Shown piece by piece: positions 1 through 6,852 of a stretch of DNA of 17,461 nucleotides; within the stretch, counting starts at the first letter, position 1; each line of letters begins with the position of its first letter. This stretch comes from Chloroflexota bacterium. Lineage in GTDB: Bacteria > Chloroflexota > Limnocylindria > Limnocylindrales > CSP1-4. The stretch spans positions 1 through 17,461 of the forward strand of contig JACVXW010000004.1 of the NCBI GenBank assembly GCA_015661135.1, in the 5' to 3' direction. The position numbers and the translations under genes are program-made. Under the pieces are notes generated by a model. That model saw only the letters and a list, made by a program, of their open reading frames with translations. It was not told the DNA's origin and did no database searches.

Positions 1-274
1 GATGGTCCGCCGACTCCTCCACGAACGAGACGATCGCCGAAAGGCCGCGGGTCGTGGCGGCAAGCTTCGCCAGGCGAGGATCGTCGAGCCGCATCGCGAC
101 CTCGGCCGCGAGGTCCTGGAGCTGGTAGCCGGTGAGCCCGAGCTCGGGGAAGACGATGAGGTCCACCCCATGGTCGCGGGCCTCGGCGATCAGGGCCTCG
201 TGTCGGGCGAGGTTGTCCTCCAGCGCACCCAGCCGGGGCGCGATCTGGGCGAGCGCGATTCGCCGGGTCTGCAC
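1..274 (-). CDS. Nitrilase/carbon-nitrogen hydrolase family protein, N-terminal part (cut by window edge)
   Basis: Reading leftward from a GTG at 274, the frame starts VQTRRIALAQIAPRLGALED and continues open to the window edge (about 91 residues). It contains the family's early block with the catalytic glutamate, FPELGLTGY, preceded by the hydrophobic strand VDLIV. In this superfamily the Glu-Lys-Cys triad hydrolyses amides or nitriles; the Lys and Cys would lie outside the window. The fold is also the glutaminase domain of glutamine-dependent NAD synthetase, so a stand-alone amidohydrolase and the N-terminus of NadE are both possible. The start is chosen because homology begins right there. 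No Shine-Dalgarno is visible; a TATGCT hexamer six bases upstream could mean a leaderless transcript. The gene is divergent from the transporter operon, so no shared function is implied. Confidence 0.78.
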   Translation of the reverse strand, partial: MQTRRIALAQIAPRLGALEDNLARHEALIAEARDHGVDLIVFPELGLTGYQLQDLAAEVAMRLDDPRLAKLAATTRGLSAIVSFVEESADH

Positions 275-280
275 GAGCCG

Positions 281-286
281 AGCATA
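281..286 (-). promoter_or_regulatory. Possible -10 element for a leaderless nitrilase-family transcript
   Basis: On the minus strand TATGCT lies six bases before the GTG start at 274, which would put transcription initiation at or next to the start codon. No convincing -35 hexamer is seen 16-18 bases further upstream, and no Shine-Dalgarno lies between, so this is weak evidence. Confidence 0.25.
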
Positions 287-440
287 CCCGAGCGGCCCAT
301 GCCGACCGTGCTGGCGGATCGAACCAGGCGAGCCGGTAAACGCAGCCGGATGCAATCCCTTTCCCGTTCTGCCCTCTGCAATCCTGGCTTGCGACCACCC
401 CCGGAGCACTGCGCGGGTTGCCGGCCGCGGACGGCAGCCG

Positions 441-470
441 CGACCGCCGAGATCCGCCGAGATCCGCCGG
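441..470. repeat. Three tandem 10-bp units
   Basis: The bases read as CGACCGCCGA, GATCCGCCGA, GATCCGCCGG: two near-identical 10-bp units preceded by a diverged one. A 10-bp period is close to one DNA helical turn, so all copies would face the same side. It may be a binding array or simply a slippage repeat in GC-rich DNA. Confidence 0.55.
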
Positions 471-568
471 ATTTCCCGGTCGCGGCGCGTGCGTCGAGCG
501 TGGCCGGGCCGGGCGATGCGCCCGCTCGGGTACCTGGGTGGGCTCGATCCCCGCCTGAACCTGGCGAG

Positions 569-585
569 TGCTCCCCGGGGGAGCA
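569..585. repeat. 17-bp inverted repeat (TGCTCCCC-G-GGGGAGCA)
   Basis: Perfect 8-bp arms flank a single central G. As DNA it resembles a dimeric regulator operator; as RNA it could form at most a 6-bp stem with a 5-base loop. It sits about 80 bases upstream of the proposed -35 of operon 1, which suits an upstream operator better than a terminator, since no gene ends nearby. Confidence 0.4.
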
Positions 586-661
586 TTGGCCACGTAACCG
601 CGCCGGGCCGCGCCGGTCCCGGCACACCTGGTTGGGCTGCGTACTACGTGTACGAAAGAGG

Positions 662-690
662 GTGACGCGGCTCGAAGCGGATGCTAGGCT
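662..690 (+). promoter_or_regulatory. Putative sigma-70 type promoter of transporter operon 1
   Basis: GTGACG (662-667) and TAGGCT (685-690) are separated by exactly 17 bases, and the -10 is preceded by TGC. Each hexamer matches consensus at only part of its positions. Predicted initiation near 697 gives a leader of about 100 bases before the ATG at 797. Confidence 0.4.
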
Positions 691-784
691 TCCGGCACCC
701 GCAACCGAGTGGCCAGATCGGCCGAAGGCGTGCGGAAACGTCCCCGCCGGCCCCGCTTGTGGTCAGGCCGGTGCAGGGCATGGT

Positions 785-791
785 GGAGGAG
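785..791 (+). promoter_or_regulatory. Shine-Dalgarno GGAGGAG for the operon 1 binding protein
   Basis: GGAGGAG lies five bases before the ATG at 797. It decides the start: the frame is open back to the window edge, but only this ATG has a strong ribosome site and is followed directly by a lipoprotein signal peptide. Confidence 0.85.
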
Positions 792-796
792 AACGA

Positions 797-2524
797 ATGA
801 CCCGAACGAAGACGCGGTCGCCGATCCTCGCGCTACTCGCGACGATGGCGATCATCGCTGCCGCCTGTGGCGGCGCCGCCACACCGGCCCCGTCGGCCGA
901 GCCGACCCCAGCGCCAACGGTGGGCCCGACCGCGGTGCCCTTCGCCGGGCTGCAGTACCCCGAGGATGGCAATTCGGCGTGCGGCACGGAAGGCTATGAG
1001 GGCCAGATGGGCCTGATCAAGGCCATCGACGCCACGACCGTCGAGTTCACCCTGTGCGCCCCGGACGCGGCGTTCCTCTCGAAGATCGCGTTCGCGTCGC
1101 TGGGCATCCAGGACGGTGACTACCTCGCCTCGACCGGCGGCGGTGGCGACACCCTGATCCGCAACCCGGTCGGCACCGGCGCGTACAAGCTCAAGGCCTG
1201 GACCTCCGGCTCGGAGATCGCGCTCGAGGCGTACGCGGACTACTGGGGCGAGCAGCCCGGGACCCCGAACGTCGTGTTCCGCTGGAGCGGTGAGGCCGCG
1301 CAGCGCCTCGTCGAGCTCCAGTCCGGCAACGTCGACGGCATCGACAATCCGGGCACCGATGACTTCGCCACGATTGCCGCGGATCCATCGCTCGCGCTCT
1401 ACCCCCGCGTCGCACTCAGCACGATGTACCTCGGCATGAACAACACGAAGGCGCCGTGGGACAACGAGAAGGTCCGCAAGGCGATCGCCCTTGGCATCGA
1501 CCGTCAGCGGATCGTCGACAACTTCTACCCGGCCGGCTCCTCGGTCGCCGACTACTTCACGCCCTGCGAGATCCCGGGCGGCTGCGGCGGCGATCCGTGG
1601 TACGACTTCGATCCGGCCGCCGCGAAGGCGCTCCTGACCGAGGCCGGCTTCCCCGATGGCTTCGCGACCAAGCTCCACCTCCGCGACGTGGTCCGCGGCT
1701 ACCTGCCGGCGCCGGTCGTCGTGGCCCAGGACATCCAGGCCCAGCTCAAGGCGAACCTGAATATCACCGCCGAGATCGACGTCCAGGACGCCTCGACCTA
1801 CCTCGGCGCCGCTTCCCGCGGTGAACTGCCCGGGCTGTTCATCCTCGGATGGGGCGCCGACTACCCGGACGTCACGAACTTCCTCGACGTCTTCTTCGGA
1901 GTCGGTTCGGGGATCCGGTTCGGCGACAAGTGGGAGGACATCATGGGCCCGCTCACCGAGGGCGGTGCCACCTCCGATCCGGCCGCTCGCGCGGCGCTCT
2001 ACACGACCGCCAACAACGCCATCCGCGAGCACATCCCGATGGTCCCGATGGCCCACGGCGGCTCCGGGACGGCGTACCGGGCGGACGTGACCGGCGCCCA
2101 TTCCTCGCCGCTCGGCAACGAGCAGTTCTCGGCGATGAAGGCAGGCGACCGCGACACGCTCGTGTGGATGCAGAACGGTGAGCCGGGCGGTCTCTACTGC
2201 CCGGATGAGACCGACGGCGAGTCGCTCCGCGTCTGCACCCAGATCAATGAGTCCCTCTACGCCTACGAGGTCGGCGGGACGGCCCCGATCCCGAGCCTGG
2301 CGACCGGCTGCGAGGCCAATGCCGACTCGACCGTGTGGACCTGCACCCTCCGCGAGGGTGTGACGTTCCACAACGGCGCGGTGATGGATGCCAACGATGT
2401 GGTCACTACCTATGCCGTCATGTGGGATGCCGCACATCCGCTACATGTCGGCCGCGCTGACCAGGGACTGTTCGAGTACTGGACGTACCTGTTCGCCGCG
2501 TTCCTGAACCCGCCCGCCGCCTGA
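797..2524 (+). CDS. ABC transporter substrate-binding lipoprotein (SBP_bac_5), domain order circularly permuted
   Basis: This is a 575-residue exported receptor for a peptide/nickel-type importer. Residues 1-23 form a signal peptide with lipobox AAA-C (Cys24), then a Pro/Ala/Thr linker to about residue 48. The SBP_bac_5 fold follows in permuted order. First come blocks usually found in the middle: VEFTL (82-86), PVGTGAY (124-130), the NxxxxPWDNEKVRKAIALGID block (about 215-236) and GWGADYPDVTNFL (351-363). The usual C-terminal end is at about 400-450. Then the usual N-terminal blocks appear: DTLVWMQN (453-460), an INESLYAYE block (483-491) and LREGVTFHNG (518-527) with AxDVV. The normal order begins with the latter. 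Cysteines lie in close pairs (62/87, 257/263, 468/480, 505/516), which could be disulfides outside the membrane. It is the first gene of operon 1. Family assignment is firm; the substrate is unknown. Confidence 0.9.
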   Translation: MTRTKTRSPILALLATMAIIAAACGGAATPAPSAEPTPAPTVGPTAVPFAGLQYPEDGNSACGTEGYEGQMGLIKAIDATTVEFTLCAPDAAFLSKIAFASLGIQDGDYLASTGGGGDTLIRNPVGTGAYKLKAWTSGSEIALEAYADYWGEQPGTPNVVFRWSGEAAQRLVELQSGNVDGIDNPGTDDFATIAADPSLALYPRVALSTMYLGMNNTKAPWDNEKVRKAIALGIDRQRIVDNFYPAGSSVADYFTPCEIPGGCGGDPWYDFDPAAAKALLTEAGFPDGFATKLHLRDVVRGYLPAPVVVAQDIQAQLKANLNITAEIDVQDASTYLGAASRGELPGLFILGWGADYPDVTNFLDVFFGVGSGIRFGDKWEDIMGPLTEGGATSDPAARAALYTTANNAIREHIPMVPMAHGGSGTAYRADVTGAHSSPLGNEQFSAMKAGDRDTLVWMQNGEPGGLYCPDETDGESLRVCTQINESLYAYEVGGTAPIPSLATGCEANADSTVWTCTLREGVTFHNGAVMDANDVVTTYAVMWDAAHPLHVGRADQGLFEYWTYLFAAFLNPPAA

Positions 2525-2544
2525 CCCCGGTTCCGTAGCAGAGC

Positions 2545-2573
2545 GAGAGGGCGTCACCACGTGGCGCCCTCTC
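2545..2573 (+). terminator. Hairpin between binding-protein and permease genes (partial terminator or mRNA stabiliser)
   Basis: GAGAGGGCG (2545-2553) pairs perfectly with CGCCCTCTC (2565-2573) around an 11-base loop that contains the palindrome CCACGTGG. Only TTC follows, so there is no real U-tract. Its place 20 bases after the receptor stop and 37 before the permease start suits a partial terminator or a 3'-end protector that makes the receptor more abundant than the permeases. Confidence 0.6.
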
Positions 2574-2610
2574 TTCACATCCCGAACCCGCCCGTGGGGC
2601 GCCTGCCTCG

Positions 2611-3756
2611 ATGATCCGCTTCATCATCCGTCGGCTCCTGCTCAGCATCCCGGTCCTGTTCGGGATCGTCTTCATCGTGTTCGCCCTGGCCCGAATCGTC
2701 CCCGGGGACCCCTGCGTCGCCGCCCTGGGCGAGCGGGCGAACCCGGAAGTCTGTGCCGTCTATGCGGCCCGGCGCGGCCTCGACAAGGCCATCATCCCCG
2801 GTCTCTTCCGGGTCGAGAGCCACATCGAGGTCCGGCTCGGCGAGGTCCCCGCGACCCTGGTCGACAACCAGTTCGTGCGCTATCTCGGGGAGGTGGCGAC
2901 CGGTGACTTCGGCGATTCGGTGAAATTCGGCCAGCCGGTCACGACGCTCCTCCTCCAGCGCCTCCCGACGACAGTCGAACTCGGCCTCCTGGCCCTCCTG
3001 CTGGCGATCCTCGTCGGGATCCCGCTCGGCATCATCTCGGCCTATCGCCGGAATTCGATCGTCGACGTGGTGACGATGATGGGAGCGAATATCGGGGTGT
3101 CGACGCCGGTCTTCGTCCTCGGGCTGCTGTTCGCCTTCACCTTTGCCGTCGTCCTCAAGGACACGCCGTTCTCGCTGCCGCCATCGGGCCGGCTCACCGC
3201 GGGCACGACCGTGGTCCCGCTGGCGGAGGCGTGGGGCATCCAGGGCCTGGGTGGTCCACCCCGGGTGATCGTCGACTTCGTCTCGAACATGAACACCCTG
3301 AATGGGCTCCTGACGCTCAACGGGCAGCTCCTCGGTGACGCGCTTCGCCATCTCATCCTGCCCGCGGTGGCGCTCGGGACGATTCCGTTGGCGATCATCG
3401 CCCGGATGACCCGTTCGGCCCTGCTCGACGAGCTTGGCCTCGACTACATCCGGACGGCCCGTGCCAAGGGCCTGCGCGATCGCCACGTTGTCATCCGCCA
3501 CGGCTTCCGGAACGCCCTGCTGCCGGTCGTGACGGTCATCGGCCTGCAGCTCGGGACACTCTTCGGCGGCGCGGTCCTGACCGAGACGATCTTTAACCTC
3601 GCCGGCGTCGGCCGGGCCGTCACGGAGGCGATCCTGTCCAGCGACTACGCGGTCATCCAGGGCTTCACCCTCGTGATCGCCATCGGCTTCGTGGTGATCA
3701 ACCTGATCGTCGACACGTCGTATGCCTTCCTCGACCCCCGGGTCCGGCTGCGATGA
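2611..3756 (+). CDS. Peptide/nickel-type ABC transporter permease, B subunit (BPD_transp_1)
   Basis: This 381-residue inner-membrane subunit pairs with the C subunit to form the translocation path. It opens with the characteristic B-subunit start MIRFIIRRLLLSIPVLFGI (TM1) followed by RIVPGDPC. A long external stretch follows to about residue 115, then further hydrophobic segments at about 125-150 and 155-190. The cytoplasmic EAA loop, which docks on the ATPases, is at about 271-300 (LDYIRTARAKGL ... RNALLP). It ends with the family-typical DPRVRLR. No good Shine-Dalgarno precedes the ATG. It overlaps the C-subunit gene by four bases (ATGA), so translation is probably coupled. The role is confident from motifs and context; the substrate is not known. 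Confidence 0.93.
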   Translation: MIRFIIRRLLLSIPVLFGIVFIVFALARIVPGDPCVAALGERANPEVCAVYAARRGLDKAIIPGLFRVESHIEVRLGEVPATLVDNQFVRYLGEVATGDFGDSVKFGQPVTTLLLQRLPTTVELGLLALLLAILVGIPLGIISAYRRNSIVDVVTMMGANIGVSTPVFVLGLLFAFTFAVVLKDTPFSLPPSGRLTAGTTVVPLAEAWGIQGLGGPPRVIVDFVSNMNTLNGLLTLNGQLLGDALRHLILPAVALGTIPLAIIARMTRSALLDELGLDYIRTARAKGLRDRHVVIRHGFRNALLPVVTVIGLQLGTLFGGAVLTETIFNLAGVGRAVTEAILSSDYAVIQGFTLVIAIGFVVINLIVDTSYAFLDPRVRLR

Positions 3757-4700
3757 CGATGCCGACAGACAAGAGGGCGGCACCCGCCGCAGTCCAGTCC
3801 GGGTCCGCGCGTCCGGCGTCGCTCTGGGGGGACACCCTCGGCAACATCCTCCACCAGCGCAACGCCATCGTGGGCCTGACGATCATCGGGTTCTTCATCG
3901 TCGTGGCCGTCCTGGCGGAGCAGATCGCGACCTTCGACCCGACGACGGTTCTGCTCGACGTCGAGAAGGGCGCGAAGAAGCTCGCCGCGCCGTGCATCCA
4001 CGCCCTCGGCTGCGCCGCCGAGCGACCCGAGCACTACTTCGGGATCGACCAGAACATCCGGGACGTCTTCAGCCGCGTCGTTTTCGGGACCCGGGTCTCG
4101 CTCCAGATCGGACTCGTGACCGTTGGCTTCGCGATCGTCCTCGGCACGACGATCGGGGCGGTCTCGGGCTTCCTTGGTGGCGCCGTCGACAACCTGTTCA
4201 TGCGGGTCATGGACGTCCTCCTGGCGTTCCCGGCGCTCCTGCTCTCGATCGCCATCGTCGTCGTCCTCGGGACCAGCCTGATCAACGCCCAGCTGGCCAT
4301 CGGGATCGTGGCCATCCCCATCTACGCCCGGATCATGCGGGCGTCGGTCCTATCGATCCGGGAGCGCGACTTCGTCACCGCCTCGAGGGCGCTCGGCGAG
4401 TCGTCGACCGGCCTCCTCGTCCGGAGGATCCTGCCCAATGCCCTCACGCCGCTGATCGTCCAGGGCACGCTCGGGATCGCCGGCGCGGTCCTCGACGTCG
4501 CAGCGCTTTCGTTCCTCGGTCTCGGCGCCCAGCCGCCGCTCGCCGAGTGGGGGTCGATGATCGGGCAGGCGCGCAACTCGATGTTCTCGGCGCCCCACCT
4601 CGTGCTCTTCCCCGGCATCGCGCTCGCCCTCACGGTGCTCGGGTTCAATCTCCTCGGCGACGGCCTGCGTGATGCCCTCGACCCACGGCTGAACCGATGA
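3753..4700 (+). CDS. Peptide/nickel-type ABC transporter permease, C subunit (BPD_transp_1)
   Basis: This 315-residue inner-membrane partner of the preceding B subunit has a cytoplasmic tail to about residue 30, then TM1 (IVGLTIIGFFIVVAVLAEQI). An external loop carries two cysteines, and the core helices follow. The EAA loop is at 203-235 (RERDFVTASRALG ... LPNALTP), then the conserved LSFLGLGAQPP, WGSMI and GDGLRDALDPR end. The start ATG sits inside the TGA of the B gene; a second in-frame ATG follows two codons later and cannot be excluded. The stop is inside the ATGA that begins the D ATPase gene. Complete and normal for the family. Confidence 0.93.
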   Translation: MTMPTDKRAAPAAVQSGSARPASLWGDTLGNILHQRNAIVGLTIIGFFIVVAVLAEQIATFDPTTVLLDVEKGAKKLAAPCIHALGCAAERPEHYFGIDQNIRDVFSRVVFGTRVSLQIGLVTVGFAIVLGTTIGAVSGFLGGAVDNLFMRVMDVLLAFPALLLSIAIVVVLGTSLINAQLAIGIVAIPIYARIMRASVLSIRERDFVTASRALGESSTGLLVRRILPNALTPLIVQGTLGIAGAVLDVAALSFLGLGAQPPLAEWGSMIGQARNSMFSAPHLVLFPGIALALTVLGFNLLGDGLRDALDPRLNR

Positions 4701-5803
4701 TCGAGGAGATCGTGCCCGTCTCGGCCCGTCGAGCTCCGCGACCGCGCGGCGAACGTCCGCTGCTCGAGGTCAAGGGCCTGCACACGACATTCCACACCCG
4801 CGACGGGGTCGTGCGCGCCGTAGACGGCATCGACTTCCACGTGGATCGCGGCGAGATCATGGGACTCGTCGGCGAATCCGGCTGCGGCAAGAGCGTGACC
4901 TCCCTGTCGATCATGCGGCTCGTGGCCAAGCCAGGGCGAGTCGAGTCGGGCGAGATCCTGTTCGACGGCCAGGACCTCCTGAAGCTGCCGTCGGAGGCGA
5001 TGCGCAGGATCCGCGGCGAGCGGATCAGCATGATCTTCCAGCAGCCCACCTCGTCGCTCAATCCGGTCTGGGACGTTGGCCGCCAGATCGCCGAGGTCCT
5101 CGAGCTCCATCGGGGGATGAAGCGCGGGCCGGCCCGGGACCGCGCCCTGGAGCTGCTCCGGATGGTCGGCATCCCGGATCCTGAGCGGCGGCTCCGGAAC
5201 TTCCCGCACGAGATGTCCGGCGGCATGGCCCAGCGGGTGATGATCGCGATGGCCCTCGCCTGCGAGCCGGAGCTGCTCATCGCCGACGAGCCGACGACGG
5301 CGCTGGACGTCACGATCCAGGCCCAGATCCTCGACCTCATCCGGCACCTCCGCGAGGAGACGGGCACGGCCGTCATCTTCATTACTCACGACCTCGGCGT
5401 CGTGGCCGAGATGTGCGACCGCGTCGCGGTCATGTACGCCGGCGAGATCGTCGAGCAGGCGGCCGTCGACACCCTGTTCGCCCAGCCCTGCCATCCGTAC
5501 ACGCGCGGGCTCATCGGCTCCATCCCCGTCCTCGGTCGGCTCCGTGAGCAGCTCGAGGTTATCCCTGGCAATGTCCCGAACCTCATCGACCTGCCGCCCG
5601 GCTGCCGGTTCGCGCCGCGCTGCGAGTCGCGGGTCGCGGAGGGCAACGACCTCGCCCTCGAGCGCCACCCTGAGCTGCGGGCGTCGGGCGACGGCCACGA
5701 CGTCCGCTGCTGGCTCTATCACGACGAAGGCGGACAGCCAATTCCTCGACCGGCTGACTGGGCGCCTCGAACGACCGCCGCGGCGGGGAGCGCCGAGGCG
5801 TGA
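4697..5803 (+). CDS. Peptide/nickel-type ABC transporter ATP-binding protein, D subunit
   Basis: This is a 368-residue cytoplasmic ATPase of operon 1. Walker A GESGCGKS is at 59-66, the Q-loop is in IFQQPTSSLNPV, the signature MSGGMAQR is at 173-180, and Walker B runs to D197-E198 (LLIADEPTTALD). The switch histidine is in FITHDLGVVAE. The C-terminal oligopeptide-transporter extension (PGCRFAPRC) begins near residue 300. In this subfamily that extension normally has four cysteines, which bind an iron-sulfur cluster in structurally studied members. Here I count three (303, 309, 338); the third position of the pattern falls in SRVAEGNDLALE, with no Cys. It overlaps the C permease gene before it (ATGA) and the F ATPase gene after it (GTGA). 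The D assignment rests on gene order and the GGM signature. Confidence 0.93.
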   Translation: MIEEIVPVSARRAPRPRGERPLLEVKGLHTTFHTRDGVVRAVDGIDFHVDRGEIMGLVGESGCGKSVTSLSIMRLVAKPGRVESGEILFDGQDLLKLPSEAMRRIRGERISMIFQQPTSSLNPVWDVGRQIAEVLELHRGMKRGPARDRALELLRMVGIPDPERRLRNFPHEMSGGMAQRVMIAMALACEPELLIADEPTTALDVTIQAQILDLIRHLREETGTAVIFITHDLGVVAEMCDRVAVMYAGEIVEQAAVDTLFAQPCHPYTRGLIGSIPVLGRLREQLEVIPGNVPNLIDLPPGCRFAPRCESRVAEGNDLALERHPELRASGDGHDVRCWLYHDEGGQPIPRPADWAPRTTAAAGSAEA

Positions 5804-6852
5804 CGACCAACGCGATTCCGCTCGTCGAGGTCGACGGCCTGGTCAAGCACTTCCCGGTGAAGAGCGGCATCCTCCAGCGGACGACGGCCCAGGTCCGTGC
5901 CGTCGACGGCGTCAGCTTCGAGATCCGAAAGGGCGAGACGCTCGGCCTGGTCGGCGAGTCCGGCTGCGGCAAGACGACGGTGGGGCGGCTACTGCTGCGC
6001 CTGCTCGAGCCGACCGGCGGAACCATCCGGTTCGATGGCGTCGACATCACGGCACTCCACGGCCGCGCCCTCAAGCCGTACCGCCGGCGGATGCAGATCA
6101 TCTTCCAGGATCCATTCGCCTCGCTGGACCCGCGGACGCCGATCGGCGACAGCATCGGCGACGGGCTCCGGATCCACGGCCTGGGAACGCCGTCGGAGCG
6201 GCGCGAGAAAGTGCGCCGGATGATGGACCTGGTGGGCCTCGCGCCGTACCACGCGCGAAGGTACCCGCACGAGTTCTCGGGTGGCCAGCGGCAACGGATC
6301 GGGATCGCCCGGGCGCTGGTCCTCGAGCCCGAGTTGCTGGTGTGCGACGAGCCGGTTTCGGCGCTCGACGTGTCGATCCAGGCGCAGGTTCTCAACCTCC
6401 TGAAGCAACTGCAGGGCGAGCTCGGGCTGACGTATGTCTTCGTGGCCCACAACATGGGCGTGGTCGAGCACATCAGCGACCGGGTGGCGGTCATGTACCT
6501 CGGGCGGATCGCGGAGCTCGCCGATCGGCACGCCTGCTTCACGGATCCGCAGCACCCCTATACGCAGGCGCTGATGTCGGCCATCCCGATCCCCGATCCG
6601 GCGCTCCGGCGGACCCGGGTCATCCTGGCCGGTGACGTGCCGTCTCCGCTCAATCCCCCGTCAGGCTGTCGTTTCCATCCGCGCTGCCCGCTGCGCGAGC
6701 AGCTCGGCAATCCCGATATCTGCGCCGCCGAGCAGCCCGCCCTGATCCGCCACGGCAAAGTCTGGGCAGGCGAGCACCTTTCCGCATGCCACTTCGCGAG
6801 GCCGGGAGGCGCGCAGGGCGGAGCCGTCAGCGGAGAAGCTGGCGCTTCATGA
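5800..6852 (+). CDS. Peptide/nickel-type ABC transporter ATP-binding protein, F subunit
   Basis: This 350-residue cytoplasmic ATPase pairs with the D subunit. The GTG start overlaps the TGA of the previous gene. It has the F-type opening LVKHFPVKSGIL, Walker A GESGCGKT at 52-59, and Q-loop IFQDPFASLDPR. The signature FSGGQRQR starts at 159 and Walker B ends at D183-E184 (LLVCDEPVSALD). The switch histidine is in FVAHNMGVVEH. The C-terminal extension keeps all four cysteines (290, 296, 308, 330). It is the last gene of operon 1. Its final 26 bases overlap the end of the convergent lipoprotein gene on the other strand, leaving no room for a terminator between the operons. Confidence 0.93.
   Translation: MTTNAIPLVEVDGLVKHFPVKSGILQRTTAQVRAVDGVSFEIRKGETLGLVGESGCGKTTVGRLLLRLLEPTGGTIRFDGVDITALHGRALKPYRRRMQIIFQDPFASLDPRTPIGDSIGDGLRIHGLGTPSERREKVRRMMDLVGLAPYHARRYPHEFSGGQRQRIGIARALVLEPELLVCDEPVSALDVSIQAQVLNLLKQLQGELGLTYVFVAHNMGVVEHISDRVAVMYLGRIAELADRHACFTDPQHPYTQALMSAIPIPDPALRRTRVILAGDVPSPLNPPSGCRFHPRCPLREQLGNPDICAAEQPALIRHGKVWAGEHLSACHFARPGGAQGGAVSGEAGAS

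Larger units (their letters stand above)
275..796. other. Divergent intergenic region, no gene recognised
   Basis: These 522 bases separate two genes transcribed away from each other. Open frames cross the region on both strands, but none has family-like sequence or a good ribosome site, and composition alone explains them. It holds a 10-bp tandem repeat (441-470), a 17-bp inverted repeat (569-585), a short imperfect palindrome built on GTAC (641-653), a plausible sigma-70 type promoter (662-690) and a roughly 100-base leader before the binding-protein gene. I see no tRNA, small RNA or riboswitch signature in it. Confidence 0.6.

Noticed and set aside
2..796. A long N-terminal extension of the operon 1 receptor, since its frame is open to the window edge
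   Set aside because: The extension is Arg/Pro-rich, overlaps the nitrilase gene on the other strand, and a strong Shine-Dalgarno plus a signal peptide mark the start at 797.
833..2437. A 534-codon open frame on the minus strand opposite the operon 1 receptor gene
   Set aside because: It is antisense to a gene with clear family motifs, its product is low in complexity and resembles no protein, and the GC-rich codon pattern opens such frames. The same reasoning removes long antisense frames at 2575-3783, 4322-5722, 7270-9051, 9081-10877, 10457-12319 and 12596-13675.
2153..2524. Interpretation of the receptor's C-terminal part as the truncated start of a second receptor gene
   Set aside because: There is no signal peptide, start codon with ribosome site or linker before residue 453. 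The 575-residue total equals one complete domain, which favours permutation over fusion of two fragments, though a deletion between tandem copies could be how it arose.
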